The notes under the pieces: generated by a model
Seen by the model: the letters and a program-made list of their open reading frames with translations, nothing else
Told to the model about the DNA's origin: nothing
Database searches by the model: none
Translations under genes and position numbers: made by a program
In this document: positions 11,801 through 21,800 of the stretch, one piece after another
Position numbering within the stretch: the first letter of the stretch is position 1
Layout of the letters: each line of letters begins with the position of its first letter
Assembly (NCBI GenBank): GCA_047967505.1
Contig: CM106539.1
Origin: Dipteris shenzhenensis
Taxonomy: Eukaryota; Polypodiophyta; Polypodiopsida; Gleicheniales
DNA length: 64,000 bases
Strand: one strand, 5' to 3'

Positions 11801-13193
11801 GGTTTTCAAGGTCAAACGGAAGCCAGATGGCTCCATTGACAGATACAAGGCAAGGCTGGTTGCTAAAGGCTATGCTCAGAAAAAGGGCATAGATTATGAG
11901 GAGACATTTGCTCCTACATCCCAAATGACCACCATCCGATCTGTTATTGCAATGGCTGCACATTTTGAGTGGAATGTTCATCAGTTGGACATAAAAACAG
12001 CCTTCTTAAATGGAGGCTTGCTGGAAGAGGTGTATGTCAAACAACCTCCAGGCTTTGAAATTACAGCAAATGCACTTTAGGTATGCAAGCTAAACAAAGC
12101 TTTGTATGGGCTGAAACAGGCCCCTCGTGCATGGTATGCCAAAATTCATGCCTTTTTGACCAGCAAGGGGCTGCACAATAGTCCTACTGAGAGCACCCTC
12201 TACATCAAGTTGGATGGGGGGGAAATTTTAGTCATCCTTCTTTATGTTGATGACTTACTGCTTACAGGGTCCAATGAAGATAAAATTGCAGATTTCAAAG
12301 CTGATTTGCAGACCACCTTTGACATGTCAGATTTGGGGCTGCTTCACTTTTATTTGGGGATCCAGTTCTCTCAAGAGAGACGTGGCACTGTTATGTCTCA
12401 GTCCAAGTATGTGCAGAAACTCTTGGACAGATTTAACATGCATGATTGTAAGCCCATAGCCACTCCCATGGAGCCGGGGCTGAAACTCACAATGCATGAT
12501 GCAGGAGAATCAGTTGATGCCACATCTTACAGTCAGGCTGTTGGATGCCTCATATATCTCTGCAACACTAGACCTGATATTCAGTTTGCAGTATCTCAAG
12601 TGAGCAGGTACATGCACAGCCCAAAAACTATGCATTGGCAGGCAGTTAAGCGCATCTTCCGTTATTTGCAGGGCACGAAGTCTTTTGGCTTGTTATTTCC
12701 CAGGGGGGGTGACTTGCAGATGCATGCCTACAATGATTCAGATTGGGCTGGTGATTATAACACTAGGCAGTCCACTAGTGGCAATTGTTTCTTTTTGGGT
12801 AAATCTTGCATTTCCTGGCTGAGCAAGAAACAATCTACAGTGGCTACCTCATCATGTGAAGCTGAGTACAGGGCAGCTTTCACAGCAACAGTTGAATGTG
12901 TCTGGCTGCGACGTCTATTTGCTGATCTTCATCTGTCTTTGGAGGGTCCTTCTCCAATTCTCACTGATAGTCAGAGTGCCATTGCAGTGGCAAAGAATCC
13001 AGTGTTTCATGCTCGCACGAAGCACATTCAGGTTCACTATCACTACATCAGAGAGAAGTTGCATGCAGGAGAGATCAGTATGATCTTTGTGTCCACACAT
13101 GACAACGTTGCAGATATTTTCACCAAAGCACTACCACGTGAAAAGTTTGAGGCATTTCGCAGTGCCCTGAACTTATATCCGTTTGGTGATTGA
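8875..13193 (+). pseudogene. Copia-A gag-pol polyprotein, inactivated
   Basis: Translation should start at ATG 8875. Codon 16 is TAG (8920-8922), after which the frame is open from 8923. Gag carries a CX2CX4HX4C knuckle (CHYCKKPGHHIAGC) near 9728-9769. The protease region reads WYFDDGASKH, with D in place of the usual S/T after the catalytic D. Integrase has the HHCC finger (WHARYGH ... CEGC), the first Asp in HSDVCGP and the Glu in AERKNRT. The second Asp block reads RTNRGREY, an Asn replacing the catalytic Asp. The frame shifts near 11510-11530, in an A-rich run between integrase and RT. A second TAG sits at 12078-12080. RT (LLYVDDLLLTG) and RNase H (AYNDSDWAGD, TDSQSAIAV) are otherwise intact. 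Several lesions fit G-to-A or C-to-T change, as expected from silencing-linked deamination. Confidence 0.93.
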
Positions 13194-13219
13194 TCAGCCT
13201 TGTACATGACATTGGCACT

Positions 13220-13228
13220 GCAGGGGGG
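13220..13228 (+). promoter_or_regulatory. Copia-A polypurine tract
   Basis: GCAGGGGGG lies immediately upstream of the 3' LTR, where plus-strand priming takes place. Confidence 0.85.
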
Positions 13229-13498
13229 TGTTAGAATTATAGATATAATTCAGCAGTGACCAATGTAATTTAATAAGCTAGTTAGGGGCACTTTTCCCTC
13301 TTTAAGAGGCTTTTCCCCCTAACCGCAGTTAGTTCACTAACTATGGTTAGTGACTACTAAGGTTTTGTCACTAGGACAAAACCTTATCTCTCACTCTTTC
13401 ACTTGTACTCTTTTACACTCTTCTATTGCAACTCAGCTCTCAAGCTTTCAGCTCTCAAGCTCACTCTCTCTTGCTCTCTCTCTCCCCAATCTCTCATA
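13229..13498 (+). repeat. Copia-A 3' LTR
   Basis: Matches the 5' LTR at 268 of 270 positions by eye. The terminal CA has become TA. The target duplication GCGGA follows directly at 13499-13503. Confidence 0.95.
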
Positions 13499-14735
13499 GC
13501 GGACACATGGTATGCACGTATATCCACATGGTTTGCCAGACACGGGTTTCACATGGACAAGCTCCCTCCCTTTCAGTACAGTATGGATGCACCACTTGAG
13601 TCGATTCCACGAGATGAGAGTCATCGTATCATACGATTAGACCTCCTCCAGTTCCATACATCTCGGGCTTGGGGGGGGGAGATCAAAAGCTCCCCACCAA
13701 GACCCAGTTCTACCGCGACTATTTCCTAAGAGTCTCGAAGGAGGGCTTCATCATCAGACCCCAGTATCTCAAGGACAGGGGGATCTCACACGCACTGAGG
13801 ATCGCCATTGGGCAGATGCAGGTTTCATCCCATCAATTGAGGATTGAGACACGGAGAGCAACACGTATACCCAAAGAGCAGCAGATCTACATGTTATGCA
13901 CACTAGGAGAGATTGAGACAGAGGAGCATTTTCTCTGCACTTGCCCAGCCGACTATGAGATCCGCGGGCGATACCACTATCTTTATCAGGATGGGAGTGG
14001 GTTCGGCCCACTATCGCGATTGATCCACTTCCATGACCAGGTTTGCATTGGGCTCTATCTACTTGAGATGCGCCACCATTGGGAGACCTTGCTACGACAG
14101 ATCAGGGAGCAGCAGGAGGGGACCAAACCACTAGATATAGAAGCTAACCAGACAACGTCACGTCACAGATTTCTATGCTTTTGAGTCACCTACAGGACAC
14201 AGTGGGGTGAAGAAGGAGGAGCTAGCTGATATGCAGACGGTATGATTGCTGAGAGAGGATTGCAGAGGTTACCCGTGACACGGAGAGCGACCAGAGCACA
14301 CTTAATTGAGGTCGACCTATCACAACTTTCCTCAGAGGAGATCACCAAAGACGAGGGGTCACTCTAAAGATAGCTCAACGGGTTCAGAGATCAGGAGCCC
14401 ATACCCTCCTCTACCACCACAGCGTGAGACGGCCAGACAGACGCAAATCCAAGATAGCTTCACCGCTCGTAGACGAGCCACCACATTGCCGGGGTTCGGA
14501 TTATGAGTTCTAGTTCCAACTCGAGCTCTCTTCTTCCCACTTATGATATGACATGACATGACATGATATGATACGACATGTTTTGTTTTCGATTTTGCTT
14601 GAGCTATTGAGCTCTTTTATTTCAGCATAGTATAGTACTCAGCAAGGGCCTTAGCGTGCCCTTTGCTCCAGCCCTTTGTGGCTTGTATGAGTTTTTTCCC
14701 TTTTTGGTGTTTCTCGCACTTTGTCCGATAGGCCC
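13499..14735 (+). mobile_element. L1-like LINE copy a, C-terminal part and 3' region
   Basis: This continues the LINE frame broken by Copia-A. After ADTWYARISTWFARHGFHMD the frame shifts at a run of nine G (13671-13679) into DQKLPTKTQFYRDYF and runs to a TGA at 14182-14184. The C-terminal finger reads YMLCTLGEIETEEHFLCTC. Aligned with the finger of copy b (C-x2-C-x9-H-x4-C) the first Cys is Tyr here. The region after the stop includes a short pentamer repeat. It ends with a GGCTTGTATGAG...CTTTGTCC.ATAG.CCCATGAG block shared with copy b. Confidence 0.75.
14541..14580 (+). repeat. Short ATGAY/TGACA pentamer repeat
   Basis: Imperfect repeats of GATAT/GACAT pentamers lie in the 3' region of LINE copy a. 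Such short tails are common near LINE 3' ends. Confidence 0.6.
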
Positions 14736-14764
14736 ATGAGACCTGCCTCTCTCTCTCTCCCGTC

Positions 14765-14910
14765 GGCCGTACAACTCCCTCCCGTCACCCGTACAGCACC
14801 CTCCCGTCGGCTATACAGCTCGTAGCTCTCTCTCACACGAGGTCGCCGTACAGTAGGCTGCCGTACAGCAGGTCACCGTACCTCACCCGTACAACAGGTC
14901 ATGTACCGCC
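14765..14910 (+). promoter_or_regulatory. Second GTAC array, upstream of a LINE ORF1
   Basis: Seven GTAC cores (six as CCGTAC) occur in about 145 bp just 5' of LINE copy b. Two are followed by AA (CCGTACAA), close to the SBP-box consensus. It resembles the array in the unrelated Copia-A leader. Confidence 0.5.
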
Positions 14911-14935
14911 TCCATACATTCTAACAGGAACAACA

Positions 14936-14972
14936 CCCCCGGCTGAGCTGAGCCCTTGGCTCAGCACGGGGG
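14936..14972 (+). promoter_or_regulatory. GC-rich hairpin before LINE ORF1
   Basis: A CCCCCGGCTGAGC arm pairs with GCTCAGCACGGGGG around a short loop, 40 bp upstream of the ORF1 start. It could structure the LINE RNA leader. The start itself sits in GCCACCATGG, an ideal eukaryotic initiation context. Confidence 0.5.
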
Positions 14973-15013
14973 GTTAGCGTCAGTGAAGGGCTTGGAGAAT
15001 CTGCAAGGCCACC

Positions 15014-15829
15014 ATGGATTTCCCGAAGATGAAGATTTTCACCACGACCCCCGTCAGCAAGCCCTCTTACTCCGACATTGCAGCAACACCTAGCCCCTAT
15101 GCTTTGACCTACAAGAAAAGGATTGGATCAGACCCTCAAGAGCACATTTACCACTTGGAGCATAAAATCAGAGAGCTCAGGCTGCTAGTTGCAGCTCTTA
15201 ACAGGAAGGTGAACGAGATGGAGAACAAAGGCAAGCAAGAAATTACTGCAAAAGCTATGGAGAAGTTCAACACATTTCCACTAGAACCAACTCTTGTCTC
15301 CAAGGTCAAGGAAATGATCAACACTCAGGTGAGTCCAGCCAAGGAAGAGATGGCCATTGTTGCGAACAGCAAACTTAACAAAGCAGATCTATACACAGAA
15401 GTAAAAGAGCAGCAGGCTATAGCACATAATAAGAAGATACTACGCATTGGAGGGCTGCCCAAGGATTGCCTTAGCCTTTTCAATGAAGAAGAGGATTACA
15501 CAGCAGACGAGAGGATTGCATGTCTCCAGAAGGAAATACCACTAGTGTGGGATCATAATGATATTAGCTGTGTCTCCCAAATAGGAATGCAAGTACAAGA
15601 GTTTTTCAAGGAGAGAGCGGGGAGAATTAAGATTCTTCGACATACAAACAAGTTGAAGGGCACAAGGATTTGGATCTCCGAGGAACTCACCTTAACTCAG
15701 CTCAAGTAGAGGAGTGCTGAGCTCACCAAAATGAAGGATGCACGTAAAGCTGGAAAATGGGCTGTATATCGAGATGGAACAACATTAATTGGAGATTTCA
15801 AATCTAAACCTAAAGACTCTCAGTCTTAA
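15014..15829 (+). pseudogene. L1-like LINE copy b, ORF1 (RNA-binding protein), one internal stop
   Basis: A 271-residue frame ends at TAA 15827-15829 and is broken by TAG at 15707-15709. It begins with a basic, disordered segment. A coiled-coil-like region follows at residues ~45-75 (HIYHLEHKIRELRLLVAALN). Then comes an RRM-like part (KKILRIGGLPKD) and a C-terminal domain (GTRIWISEELTLTQLK, stop, RSAELTKMKDARKAGKWAVY). That order and the C-terminal pattern (I.IS..L...Q...R..L...K.AR..GK) match L1 ORF1p, the RNA chaperone that coats LINE RNA as a trimer. The start is chosen for its strong Kozak context. One stop suggests a fairly recent loss. Confidence 0.75.
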
Positions 15830-16011
15830 ACTGATGTTATGAAGGCCACTTCTATTAGTTTTATAGTCCTAGTATGTATCGGTGTGATATAATAATCGAG
15901 CTAAGATGCCATGTGCACTCCTCGACTCTCTGGCTTATCCAGAGGTTGTAAGTCTTTTTGACATTTTGTACTTTGTCCCATAGACCCATGAGGTCTCCTG
16001 CGGACGTTAAT

Positions 16012-17651
16012 ATGGCAAAAGAGGCCCAGAAAAGGGCCACTGGACAAGCAGGCTTTCGCAAGGAGCACACGACAGCCGACCACCTTATTACCTTGAGAGT
16101 CCTCATGGATGAGTGCAGATTGAGAGGACGTACTTTATTTTGTTGCTTTGTGGATTTCAAGAAAGCATTGGACATAGTTCCAAGAGGACTATGGAAGAGA
16201 ATGCAAGCAATAGGAGTCCCATTGGCCTTAAGAGTAGGCATCTCTCGTATCTATGAAAAGGTATTATGCCGACTCAAACAAGCACAGGGTACGTCAGATG
16301 TGTTTGAGAGTAATATGGGAGTGAAGCAAGGCTGCCCTCTATCACCTACCTTGTTTGGAATATGCATTGATCAACTGGAGGAACTCATCAATGAATTTGC
16401 AACAAAGGGCTGCAAGGACCGCAATTGGAACTATGGACAGTGCTATTGTTGCTATACGCAGATGATGTAGTTCTTTTTGCATACGATCTGGACTCTATAC
16501 CCAAACTTTTACAAGTGCTCAAGACTTTCTATAGGGAAAGTGGGCTGCAAGTGAATGTCGGAAAAACAAAGATGATGGCAATCTGTACCAATCAGCCAGA
16601 ACATCCCCCCTAAGATCACCTTTGATGGACAGATTATTAAGTATGTCAACACCTTCAAATACTTAGGGGTTGATATCCCGGCAAATCACAGATGGTGGCA
16701 ATGTATACACAGAAGGATGGACATTGGCTGGGGGAAGTACTACCAATTTGAGAATGACTGCAGGCACACTAACACTAGGAACTGGAAAATTCGAAATGTA
16801 TTGTTTGATGCATATGTAGTACAGACAGTATTATATGGAGTGGAAGTATGGGGAGGCAGTATTTCAGCCTCTACATGGAATGATATTGAGAAAATGCAAA
16901 AGGCTTTCTTACGGCAACACCTTGGTGTCAAACCCACTACTCCATACTCAATACTTCTATTGGAAACGGGAAGGAGGCCGATTGAATTTCATGCACTGAT
17001 TAGAGTTATGCAATACCTAATAGAGGTGCAGCAAATGCAACCTGATAGTTTGCCTCATAAAGCATGGAATGCCAGCACAAAGCTTCAAAAGAACCACAAA
17101 AGTAAGATCATATGTACAGGATGGGCAACCGACATAAGAAAATGGTTCAGCAAATGGAAAGTGGAAGCATATTTGACCACGCCGCCTGAAAAGGTCACCA
17201 TGCAAGAGTTTCAACTGTCTTTACTGAGCACTTTGCAAACTCACTGGCTGACAAGTGAAAAGAGAGTAAAGCTGGAATATTACATGTTGGTCTACACACG
17301 TCCATAGAGACTCATGCTCAGCCTTATATTAGTACACCTATCCCCCTTCTATATCGCAGAAACATAGCCAGGTTTCGCACCAGATCTCATACATTTGCAA
17401 TTGAGAAGGGAGCTTGGATGCATCAGCCCAGACATGCTAGAGTCTGTACCCTTTGTGACATGCAGACAGTTGAGACGGAGGCACATGTGGCTCTACAGTG
17501 CCCCCGATATGCACATATCAGGGAGGACTACCAGCAGATACTAGAGGACTCTGCTCAGTTGACATCAGTTCTCTCTACTGCCTCTCCGGCAGCATTGGGA
17601 TCTTTTGTCAATCGTCTTTTTACCTGGCGTCAGGAACTCATAGACTCCTGA
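16012..17651 (+). pseudogene. L1-like LINE copy b, RT and C-terminal zinc finger, no endonuclease
   Basis: RT blocks occur in order: GQAGFRKEHTTADHLITL, LFCCFVDFKKALDIVPR, MGVKQGCPLSPTLFG, then in another frame LLYADDVVLFA and GLQVNVGKTKMM. After a second frame change at a run of C (16606-16612) come YVNTFKYLGVDI and VQTVLYGVEVWGG. The C-terminus carries a C-x2-C-x9-H-x4-C finger (CTLCDMQTVETEAHVALQC) near 17450-17510 and ends at TGA 17649-17651. Only about 180 bp separates ORF1 from RT, so the endonuclease has been deleted. At least three frameshifts, two in or next to homopolymers, inactivate it. Confidence 0.85.
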
Positions 17652-17751
17652 CCCCTCTCCTTGAGGAGACTCTATTTTACATTCTATTGAGACGGGTCCC
17701 ATGGGTCATTTTTGGCCCCCCGAGGACGTTAATAGACTCTACTTCTACTTC

Positions 17752-17772
17752 TCTCCCCCCCCCCCCCCCCCC
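17752..17772 (+). repeat. Poly-C run
   Basis: About 20 consecutive C lie downstream of LINE copy b. Homopolymers this long are prone to length error in sequencing and in replication. Confidence 0.9.
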
Positions 17773-17929
17773 GAATTGTACCGATCCACAAAGGGGGGGA
17801 CAGCAAAATGGAAAAAAACTACTGCACAATCATGGTGATCAACCTAATGGCCAAGTTGTATGGCACTCTTCTTGAGTAGAAAATCAGTAAACAGGCAGAG
17901 ACACAGGGGGTCCGGTCACCATCTCAGGC

Positions 17930-18375
17930 ACACGGAAATGAGAAAGTCTCTTTATACTATGCTCGTACAAACAATGATACTTTATGGGTGTCCGACACGG
18001 GCTTCCGGGCTCTCTAGGACCGCTAGAAAAGAATAGAAACTTTACATAGAAGATTCCTCATAGGGGAAATGGGGGTTAAGGCTCGAGCCCTACCCCATCC
18101 TACTGGCTGAGATGGGCATGATACCTCTTGAAAGGGAAGCATTATGGCAATTCATGGCCTATCTCAACAAAGTTGAGAAGATGGATGCCAACAAGATACC
18201 TCACAAGGCATTGGAAGCTACACAAACCACTGGATGGCACCAAGAAGGGAAGAAATGGATGGAATTATGGGGTGTAACAGCTGCTGATATACCAAAGGAT
18301 GCATGTGAGATCAGGAAGCTAGTGACACAGAAGATGCTACAGAAACTATGGCAAGACCCAGGGGCAAAACCGTAG
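17930..18375 (+). mobile_element. L1-like LINE copy c, short C-terminal fragment
   Basis: YPILLAEMGMIPLEREALWQ and NKIPHKALEATQTTGW align with YSILLLETGRRPIEFHALIR and DSLPHKAWNASTKLQ of copy b. An upstream TMILYG echoes VQTVLYG. Only the region between RT and zinc finger remains, with stops in the first third. Confidence 0.7.
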
Positions 18376-18379
18376 TTCT

Positions 18380-18770
18380 ATAAATATGACTAAGTCAGTC
18401 AACCAACCAGCACGTCGGTCAATGCCTGGACAGGTCAGTCAAAACCGCTTGCCAGGTCGTCCTGTTTGCAGCCCTATATAAGGAGCTATTTTCCTCTCAG
18501 TTTAGCATTCAGTCAGCCAACCTCCATTGGTGGCAGCATCTACACCCCAGGGTGTGGACAGCATGTGGTTTGAGGTTGGTCAGTCTGTTTCAGCAGCATA
18601 GCTCAAGCTTCCGCAGTGACAGTTAAAGGGAGTTTCTCAGCTCAATTTTGTATGCCCATTTGGCACTCATGTATAGATAGTAGTTAGGGCATTTATGCCA
18701 TCATGATAAATAAGCATGTACAATAGTTAGGAAGATCTCTTTTATCTTTCATGCTTGAGTTTCCTTTTAT
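18380..18770 (+). promoter_or_regulatory. Possible LTR or promoter fragment
   Basis: A canonical CCCTATATAAGG TATA box (18472-18483) follows several GTCAGTCAA/GTCAA strings and precedes non-coding sequence. That looks like the U3-R part of an LTR. No paired LTR or terminal TG...CA was identified. Confidence 0.3.
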
Positions 18771-18875
18771 TTTCATATATTTCCGCACAGCAAATCCCCG
18801 CATGTTACAGTTAGCCTATACAAGGCAACTTTCTTGGCAATTTAGTTATTGGAGATGCATCATGGAAACACACAC

Positions 18876-21800
18876 CTTTGTGTTTGCTTCTCCATCTCTT
18901 GTACTCCACATTTTCGGCCCATTGAAATTATGTAGGATATAGTCTGAACGGCTGTTTAATTGATGATACATAAATCTAGATGTCATCTGATGCATTAGAA
19001 ATTCAATTTGATGAGAAAGGATGACATTGGCTTTTTAACTTGGTTCCTGTGATAGGGATCCATCCCATGGATGTTCAATATGATAACGTTTAATAAGTCG
19101 TATAGTAAGATGCCAGGATAATGCTACTGTTCTGAATAAAGGATACTGCAACACATAAGACTTAAATGATCTTTAGATGGAGATCAGATTTTGTCCATGT
19201 CAAGAGATATAAACATAAACATAGAGTACCAAATAATTGTGAGATCCGCAGAGTATAGTTCATGCTATATAATACAATTCTGCGGGCAAAAATCCAAAAT
19301 AGAATTAGGATGACTCACCGTTTTTTATCATACTGTTCCTTCAGGACCTACAAAAACAGGTGTATTGTTCAAAATGTAGTCCTCTTTGTCAGCAAACAAC
19401 ATCACAAGCAAGCTCTAAGCAGAGAGAGACCCACCTCAACCTGCTGGAGTTCACTAATCATCATTTCAGTGGGTGCTCTGATTGTTTGAGAAATGTGGGC
19501 AGCCTGCAAAGAACACTAGCTAAGGTAAGATCCATTTCAGCCTGCATACTGAAGACTTATCAAACTTGGATATCATGAAACTTAAAGGTAAATGGAGACA
19601 AAAATACGCCATTCTTTCTTTCTTTGTTTTTTAACGTCATCCTTTGCTTACATAAAGATCAAGCAATTTGGAGATCTCGAACTGAACTTTTCCTAGCATG
19701 CCATAAATGCTTCCTGCATGCACAGAAAGCACTAGTGAGTTATTAACTCTTATGAGAAACTCAGTCAGCCAGAACAATCTCAATTTACATAAGTGAGCAT
19801 CTCACACTTGTAAGAAACAGAATTAAAATGCTCAAGTCTGCAATAAACGATTGGTCTGCTGCTCACTTGCACTTACCAATTTCCCCATCACGAATCTGTC
19901 CAAATGTTTCCACCATATACAATGCCATGTCCTGAAGGGATCTAGAGAAATCTGTTGACAAATGAATGTAACAGCCATTAGAAGAACATGATAACAGGTG
20001 GCACAACCATAATTAATCATCATCAAGATTCAATCATAGGACCACATGTTAAAGTTCTCTGCCACAATAGGCTTCTTTTCCATCTATATCTAGACGGATC
20101 CAGGAACATCCCCAAATTCACCCTCTGGAAACACAACACAGTGCAGTTTCAAACTTATGACAGTCAGAAGGTTGAAAACCATAAACTCTATCACTCATAG
20201 CAGGGACTAGCTACTATGACATCCCCACCGACATCCTCAGCACCCAACGGTGGGTTTTTCTTGATTCATACAACTTGACACAAACTGGCTTTTACTAGGT
20301 ACTGCTTGTGAAGAGAAATTGAGGGTTGGAGCTCAAATCAAGAGGGAAAAAACCCATACGAAAGGATTATATGGATCCATATAAGAAAAATACAATGCTC
20401 TTAACTCTGGGTTCTTTGGTCAGTCATCGGTGCTCAATCATAAGGCCCCCACATGAGGAGAAGCCAATGAGCATGCCAGGACAGGAGCTGAGGGGTCCAT
20501 TGCCAAGCTCTGGAACAAATAGACAAGCATCCACAAACTGCACTTGGAAGAGCTGCCTAGTGATCAGTTATGGCTGGACCTTTGGCTTACCTGCTATAAG
20601 AACCAAGCTTATTCACCAGTGAAGATTAGGTGTAGGTGACCTTCAACCGTGGTAAAGACAAGCCAAGACTCCAAGCAACTGCTCCAAGCCCACACATGCT
20701 CTCGGGAGGTCACATCTGGTAGCTTGTGTGTCCTTGCAAGCATTTGACACTTGCTGTCCAAGGACAGCAATTCCACATTTGATGTTTTGAATGAAAAAAA
20801 GGACTCCTTTCATGTAGAAAAGCTGCGAAATAGATTTGCAGCTAACAAAGGAGCTTGCTACAATGAGATAGATATTCTATGGTTTGCTTCTTTTGGACAG
20901 AAGTGATTTCTTCTTATTTAAAGCAAGTTCAGGATGGTGAAAATGGCCACTTCCAAGTATCTTCCCATTACCCACTAAAATGGATGGGTCCAGCCACCCA
21001 TTGTAAAAAATCAGGGTCGAGAGTCTCACACTTCATGGAGGCTATGGAAGGTCATGCATGATACACATCCAACGCCAAGTACTACCAGTCGGCACAACAG
21101 TGACACAGCCATATGTATCATTATTGAAGGATGGGGGGAGAAGGATGCCATTTGATGCCTTAGCCAAATGGCAAAGAACGGTGTCGTACAGTTGATTCAA
21201 TCAGCCTCAAAAGCACTTATGATGCATGGATGATTTCAAGGATCTGTATAAGACATTCGGCATGAAACTTGATTCTCCAAATCCACGTATTCTTTGTCAA
21301 GATGTCTGGGGCACATGAACTGGACAGAGTTTCTAACAAAGATCGTGGTCAAATCAGTTCGCATCCATATGCCAAGACTTTTGCCAAGTTGAACTCAACA
21401 AGCTTTCCCACAGTTACCAAGGATCTATGATGGCACTGACTATCGATCAGACAGCAGGCAATCACATTTGAGGAGCTTGGGGCCATGATTTGGAAGAAGA
21501 ATTGCAGATGGCATATGGAAGCAAAATCAACAAGCGAAAAGGAAATCCAAAATGTTACTAGAATATATGGTCAGAAAGGTGAATCTTTAAATGTTCCAAC
21601 AAGAAGAAGCAGTCACGTGCTTCTACTCCAAAAAGATGGAGCAATATGCTGAAGAGAGCCAATACAGGGGACCAACAAGAAAGATGGCAAGGAGAACCCC
21701 AAAGAGGAAGTCCAAAATAAATAGCAACGTCATCATCCACAAATTATGAATCACCATCAAGGGGATAAATGCATTGCCCCCTGTGGCAGTTGAGCATGGC

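Larger units (their letters stand above)
8073..13498 (+). mobile_element. Copia-A: young, full-length Ty1-copia retrotransposon
   Basis: Two 270-bp LTRs (8073-8342 and 13229-13498) differ at only two positions. One is T versus C at 8154/13310. The other makes the 3' copy end in TA instead of CA. The element is flanked by a perfect 5-bp target duplication GCGGA (8068-8072 and 13499-13503). A primer site TGGTATCAGAGC (8345-8356), matching the 3' end of initiator Met tRNA, follows the 5' LTR. The polypurine tract GCAGGGGGG (13220-13228) abuts the 3' LTR. Between them lies gag-protease-integrase-RT-RNase H in copia order. Near-identical LTRs mean a recent insertion, but several coding lesions make it non-autonomous. 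Confidence 0.97.
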
